Part shown: positions 8,001-15,705 of the stretch, in pieces
Numbering within the stretch: the first letter of the stretch is position 1
Layout: the number at the start of each line of letters is the position of its first letter
Origin: Chthonomonas sp. UBA2387
GTDB taxonomy: Bacteria; Armatimonadota; Fimbriimonadia; Fimbriimonadales; Fimbriimonadaceae
DNA length: 26,728 nt
Assembly: GCA_002343445.1 (NCBI GenBank)
Contig: DDSP01000004.1
Span: 1-26,728, forward strand
Direction of reading: 5' to 3'
The notes under the pieces: generated by a model
Databases searched by the model: none
The model's input: only the letters and a program-made list of their open reading frames with translations
What the model was told of the DNA's origin: nothing
Position numbers and translations under genes: made by a program

Positions 8001-10283
8001 ATGAGTCTCAGCAGCAGTCTATCTGGCATCACGTTCAGCGGTATCGGCAGTGGCATCGATACGGCTTCGATCGTGTCGCGTCTGCTGCAGGTCGAAGCGA
8101 TTCCCATCCAACGCCTGCAGCAACAGCAGCAGACGATCCAGACCCGCATGAGCGTGATGGGAGAACTGCGCTCGCGGCTCAGCTCCCTGAGCACCGCAGC
8201 AGGTTCGCTGAACAGCTCCAACACGTTCAACCCCATCAAGGCGTCGTCCAGCGACTCGGCGGCCGTCGGCGTTTCAAGCACGGTGGGCAGCGTCGCGGGA
8301 ACCTATCAGATCGAGGTCACTCAACTCGCGAAGGCGCACAAGGTGTCGTCGGCAGGTCAAACGGATTCCACGTCCGCCCTCAACATGACCGGCACGTTCT
8401 CGGTGAACGGCAAAGGCGTGACGGTCGAGGCCTCGGACTCCTTGACCAAGGTGGCGCAGAAGATCAACTCGGCGAACGCCGGGGTGACGGCTTCCATCAT
8501 CAACGGTGGCGCGGGCAACGCGTTCATCACCCTGACCGCCAAGGACACGGGCGAGTCGAACGCCATCGCATTGGCCGACCTGGGCACCAGCAGCGTGCTT
8601 TCGTCGTTGGGCCTGACCAGCGGGGCGACTTCTGTGCGAAGCCCGATCACGGATGGGGCGAAGGGCAACGCATTCGCGAGCCAGACGCAGATCGTCTCCG
8701 AGATGCTCAAGGTCGAGATCCTGCCGCCCAACACGGTGCAGATTTCCGTCAACGGCCAGAACATCGATATCAACCTGAGCTCCGACAGCTTGGACGCGAT
8801 CGCGAGCAAGATCAACGCCGCCAACGCCGGAGCAACGGCCAGCGTGGTGCAAGAGACCGTCAACGGCAGCCCTGCCTATCGCCTGCAAATCGTCGGCGAT
8901 TCGGGAACGCCCACGTTCGTGGACAGCGAGAACGTGCTGACGGCTCTGGGCATTCTGCAACAAGGCTACGCCAGCGAACTCGTGGCGGCACAAGACGCCG
9001 AATACTCGATCGACGGTGTCGACCTCACTTCGGCCTCCAACTCGGTGAAGGACGTCCTGCCGGGCGTCACACTCAGCCTGAACAAGACCACCGACTCCGC
9101 CGTGACGGTGACGATGAGCCGCGACGACTCAGCGGTGGCTAGCCGCGTGAAGGACTTCGTGGCCGCCTACAACAACATGGTGGACTTCATCCGCCAGGCG
9201 AGCCAGTTCGATGGCGAGACGTTCCAATCGGGCCCTCTGTTCGGCGACCCCGTGGCCAGCCAGGTGGAGAACACGGTGGCGACGCTTCTGTTCAACAACG
9301 TCGGCGGCCTCACTGGAGACTACAAGAACCTGACGACCATCGGGTTCGACGTGGATTCGAGCGGCAAACTGCAGTTGGACGAATCGAAGTTGGCCGCGGC
9401 CCTTCAGGCCGACCCGACGGCCGTCTCGAAGCTGTTCAAGGCGACGGGAACCACATCCAACGATTCGCTCGTCTTCATCTCGAACTCGGACAAGACGATC
9501 GCCAGCGGCGCCGGCGCTTACGATGTCGTGATCACACAGGCGGCGACCAAAGGCTCCTATCGCTCCGCGACCTCACAGAGCCAGACCAGCATCGTCGCCG
9601 AAACGCTGACGTTCAGTGGGGCGCTGTTCGGCAACTCGCCGACCACGTTCATGATCCCGTTCGGCTCGACTCTTCAAGACACGGTTGACAAGATCAATTC
9701 GGACTCGAAGCTGAAGGACTTGGTTGTGGCGACGATTGACGGTGGTGCCCTGAAGATCGAAAGCAAGAAGTTTGGAACCAACGGCAACTTCACAGTCGAG
9801 AGCGACCTCGCTGCCGATACCGACAACTCTGGCATCGGCCAAGGCGCACCGGGCACCAGCGTGACCGGACTCGACGTCGCGGGAACGATCAACGGCGAAG
9901 CCGCCACGGGCGCGGGCCAGTTCCTCACTGGAAACGCCGGCAACGCCAAGACGGCGGGGTTGCAGGTGCAATACACCGGAACTGGATCGGGCCTCGTCGG
10001 CACAGTCGGCCTCGTCAAGGGCGTTTCAAGCCAGATGACCGACACGATGTCCATGTTCTTGGACTCGGTCAACGGCCTTCTGACCTCGGGCGAGAAGGCG
10101 ATGCAGGCGCAGATCGATCAGATCGACGAGAGCATCACGCGCCTGAGCGAGCGCATCAAGACCCGCGAGGCCGAGTTGCGCTACAAGTTCGCCAAGATGG
10201 ACGAGGCGATCGCCAGTCTTCAATCCCAAAGTTCGCGCCTGACGCAGATCACGTCTCAGTTGGCTTCGTCGAAGGCCGCCTGA
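8001..10283 (+). CDS. fliD: Flagellar hook-associated protein 2 (filament cap FliD)
   Basis: FliD caps the growing flagellar filament and helps fold exported flagellin. The N-terminal FliD_N domain (1 to about 110) opens with SSLSGITFSGIGSGIDTASI and contains the coiled heptads typical of the family. Two flagellin hook IN-type modules follow (about 155-182 and 269-303). The C-terminal domain ends in a coiled coil with the hallmark LRYKFAKMDEAIASLQSQSS (726-745). At 760 residues it is longer than most FliDs. The excess (about 490-675) looks like an inserted copy of the N-terminal/IN module: GAYDVVITQAATKGSY resembles GTYQIEVTQLAKAHKV, followed by a third IN-like segment near 561-597. The ATG at 8001 has AAGGA 10 nt upstream; the open frame extending upstream of it overlaps the preceding gene and is not FliD-like. 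Confidence 0.93.
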   Translation: MSLSSSLSGITFSGIGSGIDTASIVSRLLQVEAIPIQRLQQQQQTIQTRMSVMGELRSRLSSLSTAAGSLNSSNTFNPIKASSSDSAAVGVSSTVGSVAGTYQIEVTQLAKAHKVSSAGQTDSTSALNMTGTFSVNGKGVTVEASDSLTKVAQKINSANAGVTASIINGGAGNAFITLTAKDTGESNAIALADLGTSSVLSSLGLTSGATSVRSPITDGAKGNAFASQTQIVSEMLKVEILPPNTVQISVNGQNIDINLSSDSLDAIASKINAANAGATASVVQETVNGSPAYRLQIVGDSGTPTFVDSENVLTALGILQQGYASELVAAQDAEYSIDGVDLTSASNSVKDVLPGVTLSLNKTTDSAVTVTMSRDDSAVASRVKDFVAAYNNMVDFIRQASQFDGETFQSGPLFGDPVASQVENTVATLLFNNVGGLTGDYKNLTTIGFDVDSSGKLQLDESKLAAALQADPTAVSKLFKATGTTSNDSLVFISNSDKTIASGAGAYDVVITQAATKGSYRSATSQSQTSIVAETLTFSGALFGNSPTTFMIPFGSTLQDTVDKINSDSKLKDLVVATIDGGALKIESKKFGTNGNFTVESDLAADTDNSGIGQGAPGTSVTGLDVAGTINGEAATGAGQFLTGNAGNAKTAGLQVQYTGTGSGLVGTVGLVKGVSSQMTDTMSMFLDSVNGLLTSGEKAMQAQIDQIDESITRLSERIKTREAELRYKFAKMDEAIASLQSQSSRLTQITSQLASSKAA

Positions 10284-10295
10284 CGCGCCAGCGGC

Positions 10296-10301
10296 TACAA
10301 T
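10296..10301 (+). promoter_or_regulatory. Putative -10 box upstream of radC
   Basis: TACAAT ends 8 nt before the radC ATG, with no good Shine-Dalgarno in between. This geometry suits a leaderless or near-leaderless transcript. There is no recognisable -35 box. Confidence 0.35.
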
Positions 10302-10309
10302 GGGCGGAC

Positions 10310-10972
10310 ATGGCCCGCTCGGTTTCTGATCCGCTCACGCGCATCCGGCAACTGGGCCTGACTTCGGCCAGCGCCTCCGATTTGTTGGCCGTGGCCATCA
10401 GCCGTCGCGCCGAAGACGTTGCGGACTGTGAGGAGCCCGCCCACCGTTTGTTGCGCTCGGTGAAACGGGTGCGAGACGTGGTCCATCTCAGCTCGATTCA
10501 GTTGCAAGAAGCGTCGGGTCTCGATTCGTTCGAAGTGTTGCGTGTTCTGGCGGCCATCGAGCTTGGGCGCAAGGCGGGCATCGCTGGGCGGGGCGATATG
10601 GTCGAAGTCGAAACGCCCGAAGACGTGGTGGACGAACTCGGCATCCTGGTCGGCTTGAGCCAAGAGCGGTTCATGGTGGTCCTGCTTGACGCCAAGAACC
10701 GGGTCATCCGCTCAGACACGGTCCACATCGGCACGCTGACGCAGTCCATCGTGGGCCCGCGCGAGGTGTTTCGGCCAGCGGTGCGCGATGGCGCGTCGCA
10801 GATCATCGTCGCCCACAACCACCCCAGCGGCGACCCGACACCCAGCCCCGAGGACATCCAGGTCACGAAGCGGTTGGTCGAAGTGGGCAATGCACTCGAC
10901 ATTCCGGTCTTGGACCACTTGATCATCGGCGAGCCGAATTGGGTGAGTTTGAGGCGTCTAGGCTATTTCTAA
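10310..10972 (+). CDS. radC: RadC family JAB/MPN-domain protein
   Basis: The 220-residue product is close to normal RadC length. The N-terminus (about 10-85) has the helix-hairpin-helix-like region (RIRQLGLTSASASDLLAVAI ... LDSFEVLRVLAAIELGRK). The C-terminal JAB/MPN domain carries the metal motif H-x-H-x10-D: His169, His171 and Asp182 within HNHPSGDPTPSPED. Members were named for a repair phenotype, but the biochemical function of RadC is not settled and metal-dependent nuclease or peptidase activity remains inferred. The position next to translin-family and oxoguanine glycosylase genes, all in one direction with almost no gaps, supports a nucleic-acid role. Confidence 0.92.
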   Translation: MARSVSDPLTRIRQLGLTSASASDLLAVAISRRAEDVADCEEPAHRLLRSVKRVRDVVHLSSIQLQEASGLDSFEVLRVLAAIELGRKAGIAGRGDMVEVETPEDVVDELGILVGLSQERFMVVLLDAKNRVIRSDTVHIGTLTQSIVGPREVFRPAVRDGASQIIVAHNHPSGDPTPSPEDIQVTKRLVEVGNALDIPVLDHLIIGEPNWVSLRRLGYF

Positions 10973-10977
10973 CCATT

Positions 10978-11625
10978 ATGATGAACGACTCCTGGGAAGC
11001 CATCGTCTCCGACCTGAAGCAGCGCGCGGCCGCGATGCACGAGGCGCGCGAAGCGGGTCTTGCTCTGTGCCGCAAGCTCACGCAAACGTCGGCCAAGTGC
11101 ATCCGCCACATCCACCGACACCAGTTCGAGGAGGCGGAAGCGCTGTTGGGGGAGGCGCAGGCGATCGCTCAGCAGGCCCGGGATTTCCTTCAACCCCATC
11201 CGGCGCTCTTCCACGCGGGGTACTTCCACGATGCCGAAAAGGAGATGGTTGAAGCTGCGGCTGTGCTGGCGATCGTGCAGAGTCGCCCCTGCCCAAGCCC
11301 GACGGCGCTGGGCGCGGAGACGATGAGCTACCTGAACGGCATGGGCGAGGCCGCCAGCGAATGCCGCCGTTTCGCCCTCGACGAGATGCGCGCCGGACGC
11401 GTCAGGGAAGCCGAGCGCATCCTCCTGCGCATGGAGGAGATCTACGACGAACTGATCACGTTCGACTTTCCAGACAGTATGACGGGCGGACTCCGCAGAA
11501 CCTGCGATGCCCTCAGGGCCGTCATCGAACGCACACGCAGCGACCTCACGACCACGCAGAGCCAGCAAGAACTTGTCGCGGAGCTCCGGCGCGTGCGCGA
11601 AGACCTGGACCGTAACCGGCCGTGA
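10978..11625 (+). CDS. Translin family protein (COG2178-like)
   Basis: The 215-residue, almost entirely alpha-helical protein matches the translin/TRAX superfamily. The C-terminal half has the family pattern: SYLNGMGEAASECRRFALDE (117-136), then LITFDFPDSMTGGLRRTCDA and ERTRSDLT (to about 191). Eukaryotic translin and TRAX form the C3PO ring that binds single-stranded nucleic acid and cleaves RNA; archaeal homologues also act as RNases. The E-x-x-E pair of the active TRAX subunit appears conserved (Glu89 and Glu92 in KEMVEA). The later catalytic Asp of TRAX may be missing, as I read A-G-R in that region, but the alignment is by eye. Such proteins have often been mis-annotated as haloacid dehalogenases. 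Adjacent ATGs occur at 10978 and 10981, 5 nt after the radC stop. The 3' end overlaps the glycosylase start (GTGA). Confidence 0.82.
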   Translation: MMNDSWEAIVSDLKQRAAAMHEAREAGLALCRKLTQTSAKCIRHIHRHQFEEAEALLGEAQAIAQQARDFLQPHPALFHAGYFHDAEKEMVEAAAVLAIVQSRPCPSPTALGAETMSYLNGMGEAASECRRFALDEMRAGRVREAERILLRMEEIYDELITFDFPDSMTGGLRRTCDALRAVIERTRSDLTTTQSQQELVAELRRVREDLDRNRP

Positions 11626-12548
11626 CGTACACGATTTCGCTGGAACCCGGAGAACTCGATCTGCGGCAGTGTGTCTCGTGTGGGCAGGTGTTCTTGTGGC
11701 GCGAGACAGCCCCTTATCTGTGGCTCGGGGTAGATGGAGAAGCATGGTTCCGGGTGCAGGTGACGCCCGATGGGCTGAACGTCGAGAGCAACGTGCCCTC
11801 TGAGCGCTTCCGAAGGCTCTTCAATCTGGACGTTGACCAAGCGGAGCAAGAGGCTGCGATCCGAGCGGCGGCACCCGAACTCGAACCTTACATCGCGCGC
11901 TTTCCGGGGCTGCGGCTCATGCGGCCATCGTGCCCGGTCGAGACGCTCTGCTGCTTTCTTTGCACGCCGAACAACCACTTGCGGCGCATCATGCCGATGG
12001 CCCGCGCCCTCCAAGCCTACGGCGATCCGATCGGCGAGGTCGAGGGAGTTGTTCTGCGAAGATTCCCCGAAATCGAAGCGGTCGCTTCGATTCCGGAACA
12101 CGAACTGCGAGCCAAGGGCTTCGGGTACCGAGCGCGTTCGATCCCCCTCACCGCTGCAAGAGTGGCCGAACGCGGCGGTCGCCAGTGGCTGACGAGCCTT
12201 CGGGCCAAACCCTATGCCGAGGCGTTCGAGGCTCTGATCGCGTTACCGGGCGTCGGCCCGAAACTGGCCGACTGCATCGCACTGTTCGCCCTGCACAAGA
12301 CCGAGGCCGTCCCGGTGGACACCCACCTCTGGCAGGCCGCCACGCGCCTCTACTTTCCCGAGTGGCGTGGCGCGGCGATCACCGAGTCCCGCTATCGCGC
12401 CGTTGGAGACCTGTTTCGGGCCAAGTTCGGGCCGCTCGCGGGCATCGCCCACCACTATCTGTTCTACGACAATATGAGAAACGCGGGTCGCTCCCAGACG
12501 TCTGGAACGATGGGACGCAAGGAACGGATCGATTCGAGCGGTTCTTGA
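11622..12548 (+). CDS. 8-oxoguanine DNA glycosylase (OGG1 type)
   Basis: This enzyme excises 8-oxoguanine from DNA and nicks the abasic site. The 308-residue product has the OGG_N beta-domain (about 5-105; CGQVFLWR near 20) and the HhH-GPD domain. The helix-hairpin-helix reads LPGVGPKLADCIAL, placing the catalytic Lys at 214, and the conserved Asp at 233 lies in AVPVDTHLWQ. The 19-residue Lys-Asp spacing equals that of human OGG1 (Lys249/Asp268). An NN pair (117-118) matches the lesion-side Asn loop. This eukaryotic-type OGG occurs in a minority of bacteria, unlike MutM/Fpg. The start is GTG, overlapping the translin stop by 4 nt, so translational coupling is likely. The C-terminal 30 residues are polar and probably disordered. 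Confidence 0.92.
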   Translation: MTYTISLEPGELDLRQCVSCGQVFLWRETAPYLWLGVDGEAWFRVQVTPDGLNVESNVPSERFRRLFNLDVDQAEQEAAIRAAAPELEPYIARFPGLRLMRPSCPVETLCCFLCTPNNHLRRIMPMARALQAYGDPIGEVEGVVLRRFPEIEAVASIPEHELRAKGFGYRARSIPLTAARVAERGGRQWLTSLRAKPYAEAFEALIALPGVGPKLADCIALFALHKTEAVPVDTHLWQAATRLYFPEWRGAAITESRYRAVGDLFRAKFGPLAGIAHHYLFYDNMRNAGRSQTSGTMGRKERIDSSGS

Positions 12549-12589
12549 CGCTCATTCAGGTCTGGCGTCCGTCTTGAATGGAAGGAACC

Positions 12590-13576
12590 ATGTTGAACAG
12601 CATCGCCGCCCTCGCCATCGTCTCGGCCGCCTCTGCTCCGGCCGTCCAAGTCAAGCCCATCGCCACGATGCAGGGGCAACGCGCCTCGATCTTCGTCCCT
12701 GCGCCGACGGGCTCCCAGTTCGCCGCCGGTATGGAGAACCTGACCGTGAAGGTGATCGACGCAGCCAACCGAAAGACGATCGCCGAGTTCAAAGAACACA
12801 AGCAGCAGGCGATGGCCGTGGCGTGGTCGAAGGACGGCAAGTGGGTGGCCTCGGGCGACGAGGGCGCACGCATCTATGTCTGGGACGCCAAGACGGGCAA
12901 ACGCAAGGTCGCCATGGACGTCCGGCACGAGCGCGGCATCCAGTACCTCAGCTTCAACGACCAAGGCACGCGTCTGATTTCCACAGGCAAAGAAGACACG
13001 ATCCGTATGTGGGACACCACCACGGGCAAGCAAACGGGCGTGATCCTGGGCAAGGGCGTCAACTTCTACAGCGCCCAGTGGATTCCGGGCACGACCAACA
13101 TCATCGTGGCCACGCTGGGCAAGGGAGCGCAGATCTACAAGTCGGACGGCACGCTGGTCGCCTCATTTGGCGGGCATTACGATCGTGGCGGTTACGACGT
13201 GGACTTCAACCGCGTGACCAACCGAGCTGTGACCGCAGGAGCGGACAATCGCGGCAACGTGTGGGATGTGGCCAAGCGGACCCGACTCGCCATCCTGGGT
13301 GGCCACACCGACTGGCTGATCTGGTCGAAGTTCTCGCCCAATGGAAAGGTCATCGCCACGAGCAGCGTGGATGGCACGGTCAAGCTATGGGACGCCGCCA
13401 AGTTCACGGAGATCGGCACGATCGCCGATCAGAGCTACGTCGGCTCGCCGCTGGCGTTCACCGCTGACGGGAAGTACCTGGTGACTTGCTCGATGTACGA
13501 CTCGATCCAGATCAACCAGGTGACGCCTCCGCAGCCCGCGCCGGCTGTCAAAGCCGTGAAGAGAAAGAAGAAGTAG
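12590..13576 (+). CDS. Exported WD40-repeat protein
   Basis: The 328-residue protein has a signal peptide (MLNSIAALAIVSAASAPA) followed by a WD40 beta-propeller. Clear blades include VAWSKDGKWVASG...YVWDAKTGK, LSFNDQGTRLISTG...RMWDTTTGK and SKFSPNGKVIATSS...KLWDAA. Weaker blades lie between, enough for about seven in total. The tail is lysine-rich (VKRKKK). WD40 propellers are protein-binding scaffolds and no partner is evident. An ATG at 12578 is in frame, but GGAAGGA sits 3 nt before the second ATG (12590), which also gives a cleaner signal peptide. The gene starts 41 nt after the glycosylase and may be a separate unit. Confidence 0.85.
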   Translation: MLNSIAALAIVSAASAPAVQVKPIATMQGQRASIFVPAPTGSQFAAGMENLTVKVIDAANRKTIAEFKEHKQQAMAVAWSKDGKWVASGDEGARIYVWDAKTGKRKVAMDVRHERGIQYLSFNDQGTRLISTGKEDTIRMWDTTTGKQTGVILGKGVNFYSAQWIPGTTNIIVATLGKGAQIYKSDGTLVASFGGHYDRGGYDVDFNRVTNRAVTAGADNRGNVWDVAKRTRLAILGGHTDWLIWSKFSPNGKVIATSSVDGTVKLWDAAKFTEIGTIADQSYVGSPLAFTADGKYLVTCSMYDSIQINQVTPPQPAPAVKAVKRKKK

Positions 13577-13640
13577 CTCGACTTTACGGGACTCCGATGG
13601 GTGGTCCATGGAAGGCCCAGACGACCCACCGGGGCCCCCG

Positions 13641-13646
13641 TATGAT
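13641..13646 (+). promoter_or_regulatory. Putative -10 box of a leaderless promoter
   Basis: TATGAT, one mismatch from the TATAAT consensus, ends exactly 6 nt before the ATG at 13653. No Shine-Dalgarno can fit between them. It lies inside the longer open frame starting at 13608, which supports the shorter start for this gene. No -35 box is evident. Confidence 0.4.
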
Positions 13647-13652
13647 CGGGCC

Positions 13653-14810
13653 ATGAGGCACCGACACGCATCCGTCGGAAGCCGACTCTTGAGCCTAGTC
13701 GCTCTGGCCGTGGCTTCCGCCTCGTCCTTCGGCATCACGTGGTGCCACGACTACTCGTATTACCGTGCCACGGAGTTTGTCCGAGGCAAGGGCAAAGACC
13801 TCAACAATCTGAGCACCGTTTCGCTGAAGAGCCGGCTCTTGGTGCTCGGGTACCGCCGTGTGGCGGCCCTGAAACCCGGGGATGGCTTCCGGTTCGCCAA
13901 GGGAGACGTCGTGATCATCGGCGACTGGGCCGATGGGCAGGAGGAGGACCACTCCGCCTTCGTCACCGACAACGCGGGGCACATGGACCACCTGCTCCAG
14001 AAGTACAACGCGACGGGCGTCGCCTACAAGTACGACGATCTGGACAAGGTCTACGACCCCGTAATGCAGAGCCTCTTGGTCCGTCGCGACTGGACGATCC
14101 ACGACTTCCGCACCAAGAAGCGCGTCATCAATGGTCAGGAGTTCGACAGCCCGTACACGGCCAAGACGTTCCAGGTGTTTCGTCGCGACCTCGACCCCAA
14201 CACGGTGGTAGGTGTCTGGGTGCTGGGTCAGCCGCGCCGCGCGCCGAAGCCATTTGCGCCGCGAACCGACTCCAACAACGTGCCGATTTGCACCCTGAAA
14301 GAGTCCGATCTGGTCAAGGGCATCTTCACCTACGAGCGCATCGTTTCGCCCCCGGGTGGGACGTTCACGTTCAAGGTCGAGTTCACACCTCCGCCGAGCG
14401 TCATCATCGAGGGCGAGCAGGTCGCTTTGGGAGCAAAACTCACCGTGACCCCCACGACCCAAGAATTGCTGGGAGACGAGATGCAGATCTTCGTCGGAGG
14501 AAACGGCAAGAAGCCCGAGACGAAGACCCACACCGTGTACGTGGACACGCGGGACCTGCGGTTGACCGTGGGCCTGTGGAACTCGCCGAAGTCCACCAGC
14601 AAGGTGACCAACGAGAAGGGCGAATGGGTGCCCTACAACCCGCCCCCGCAGGCGACGTTGTTCTTCAACTGGATGGAGTTCGACCCGGATGGGTTTGTCG
14701 CCACACGGGACATCATGGTCTCGCACAGCTACTTCGAGCGCATCCAATACCACTACGTGCGCAAGGAGATGACCCTTCAGGAGGCGGCGGCCTTGAAGTA
14801 CCCCGACTGA
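13653..14810 (+). CDS. Exported protein of unknown function, possible NlpC/P60- or CHAP-like N-terminal domain
   Basis: The 385-residue protein starts with a signal peptide (basic MRHRH, hydrophobic LLSLVALAVASASS). The N-terminal mature region (about 28-120) has features seen in papain-like cell-wall peptidases: Cys31 in TWCHDYSYYRA, then KPGDGFRFAKGDVVIIGDW, then His100 in EDHSAFV. This Cys...GDVV...His order resembles NlpC/P60 or CHAP domains, but the match is weak. The rest (about 210-385) is beta-rich, with Ig-like strands (GTFTFKVEFTPPPSVII) and no motif I recognise. The frame is open from 13608; the start at 13653 is preferred because it begins the signal peptide and sits 6 nt after a -10-like box. 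It is convergent with the membrane-protein gene, 9 nt away. Confidence 0.75.
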   Translation: MRHRHASVGSRLLSLVALAVASASSFGITWCHDYSYYRATEFVRGKGKDLNNLSTVSLKSRLLVLGYRRVAALKPGDGFRFAKGDVVIIGDWADGQEEDHSAFVTDNAGHMDHLLQKYNATGVAYKYDDLDKVYDPVMQSLLVRRDWTIHDFRTKKRVINGQEFDSPYTAKTFQVFRRDLDPNTVVGVWVLGQPRRAPKPFAPRTDSNNVPICTLKESDLVKGIFTYERIVSPPGGTFTFKVEFTPPPSVIIEGEQVALGAKLTVTPTTQELLGDEMQIFVGGNGKKPETKTHTVYVDTRDLRLTVGLWNSPKSTSKVTNEKGEWVPYNPPPQATLFFNWMEFDPDGFVATRDIMVSHSYFERIQYHYVRKEMTLQEAAALKYPD

Positions 14811-14819
14811 CGCACGTCG

Positions 14820-15701
14820 TCAGCGCGTCACTGACCAGACGATGAACCCGATCGCGAGCAGCGCGACGAGTGCCGTGCTGAGCTTCTCGTCCTTGCTTAG
14901 GTCGAACTCGCGCAGGTTCACCAACATGACGCACCCTCCGATGGGGACCAGTGCGGGCAGCGCAGCCAGCGACACACCGCCGATGCGCAGATGTCCGAAC
15001 ACCACGACCGTGAGCAGGTACGCGATCAGCGTCGGCACCATCCAGTAGAACGTGGGCTTCACGCGCATCTGGTACCGGTACAACGCGATGAAGAACATGC
15101 CCAGGAAGAGAAAATCGGCGGGCCCGATGTAGGCCATCGCCGCCACCGGAGCGTGGGTCGCTTCGACCTGCACTTGCGGAACGTTGTAGGCCACCGACTC
15201 AAAAACCTGGGGCGCCTGCTCCATGATCTGCCGCGTCGGGCCCTGCGGCGTGAGCACCAAGAAGATGTCGAACGCCGCCAGGAAGATGGCGACGGGCAAC
15301 ATCATGTTCTTCTCTTTGATGAGCGTGGCCAGCAGTCCACCAAGACCGAGGCACCAGATGAGCAAGCCCGTTTGGGCGAACGCATGGGACACTGCCGCAC
15401 CCAGGCCCCGATCCATCAACACAAACCGGGCGATCAGATAGAAGCCGACGTGCGCGGCGACGCCCCCCGCCAAGAGCCACGCAGCGCTCTTGGCCGTCCA
15501 GTGGTTTCCGGCGACGCGGAAGAGGGCCACGATGGGCACAAAGACGAAGAACGCCGTGGTGAGCACACTGGCGATGGGCAGGACGCTAAGTGGAACGGGC
15601 ACCAACGAGAGCGCCACGCGCAACGTGGCCAACATGGCCAGGACGATGACGAACATCGCCAGCCTCTTGGCGTCTCGGGATTGAGCGGTCTCGAGGTTCA
15701 T
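14820..15701 (-). CDS. Presenilin/signal-peptide-peptidase-like membrane protein, candidate intramembrane aspartyl protease
   Basis: The 293-residue protein has about nine hydrophobic segments and no signal peptide. Three features in family order match A22-type GxGD aspartyl proteases. Asp145 lies in a TM helix (LAAFDIFLVL, cf. the YD motif). Asp196 lies in the next TM helix (IGPADFLFLGMF, cf. GxGD). A PAL motif (249-251) in LAALPALVPIGG lies two TM helices later. The hydrophilic loop between the two Asp helices includes a conserved-looking VP. The third GxGD residue is Ala instead of Gly, a substitution known in human presenilin-1 (G384A) to leave activity. Archaeal homologues resemble it in length. 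The numbering is shifted by one TM compared with presenilin, and an extra C-terminal TM is present. The ATG at 15701 follows the glycosyltransferase stop by 4 nt; the longer frame to 15785 lies within that gene. If active it would cleave single-pass membrane proteins. Family assignment is by eye only. Confidence 0.6.
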   Translation of the reverse strand: MNLETAQSRDAKRLAMFVIVLAMLATLRVALSLVPVPLSVLPIASVLTTAFFVFVPIVALFRVAGNHWTAKSAAWLLAGGVAAHVGFYLIARFVLMDRGLGAAVSHAFAQTGLLIWCLGLGGLLATLIKEKNMMLPVAIFLAAFDIFLVLTPQGPTRQIMEQAPQVFESVAYNVPQVQVEATHAPVAAMAYIGPADFLFLGMFFIALYRYQMRVKPTFYWMVPTLIAYLLTVVVFGHLRIGGVSLAALPALVPIGGCVMLVNLREFDLSKDEKLSTALVALLAIGFIVWSVTR

Positions 15702-15705
15702 CGTC

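Noticed and set aside
14807..14823. CTGACG/CGTCAG palindrome between convergent genes as a terminator
   Set aside because: It partly follows from two opposing TGA stops, has only a 6-bp stem and no T-tract.
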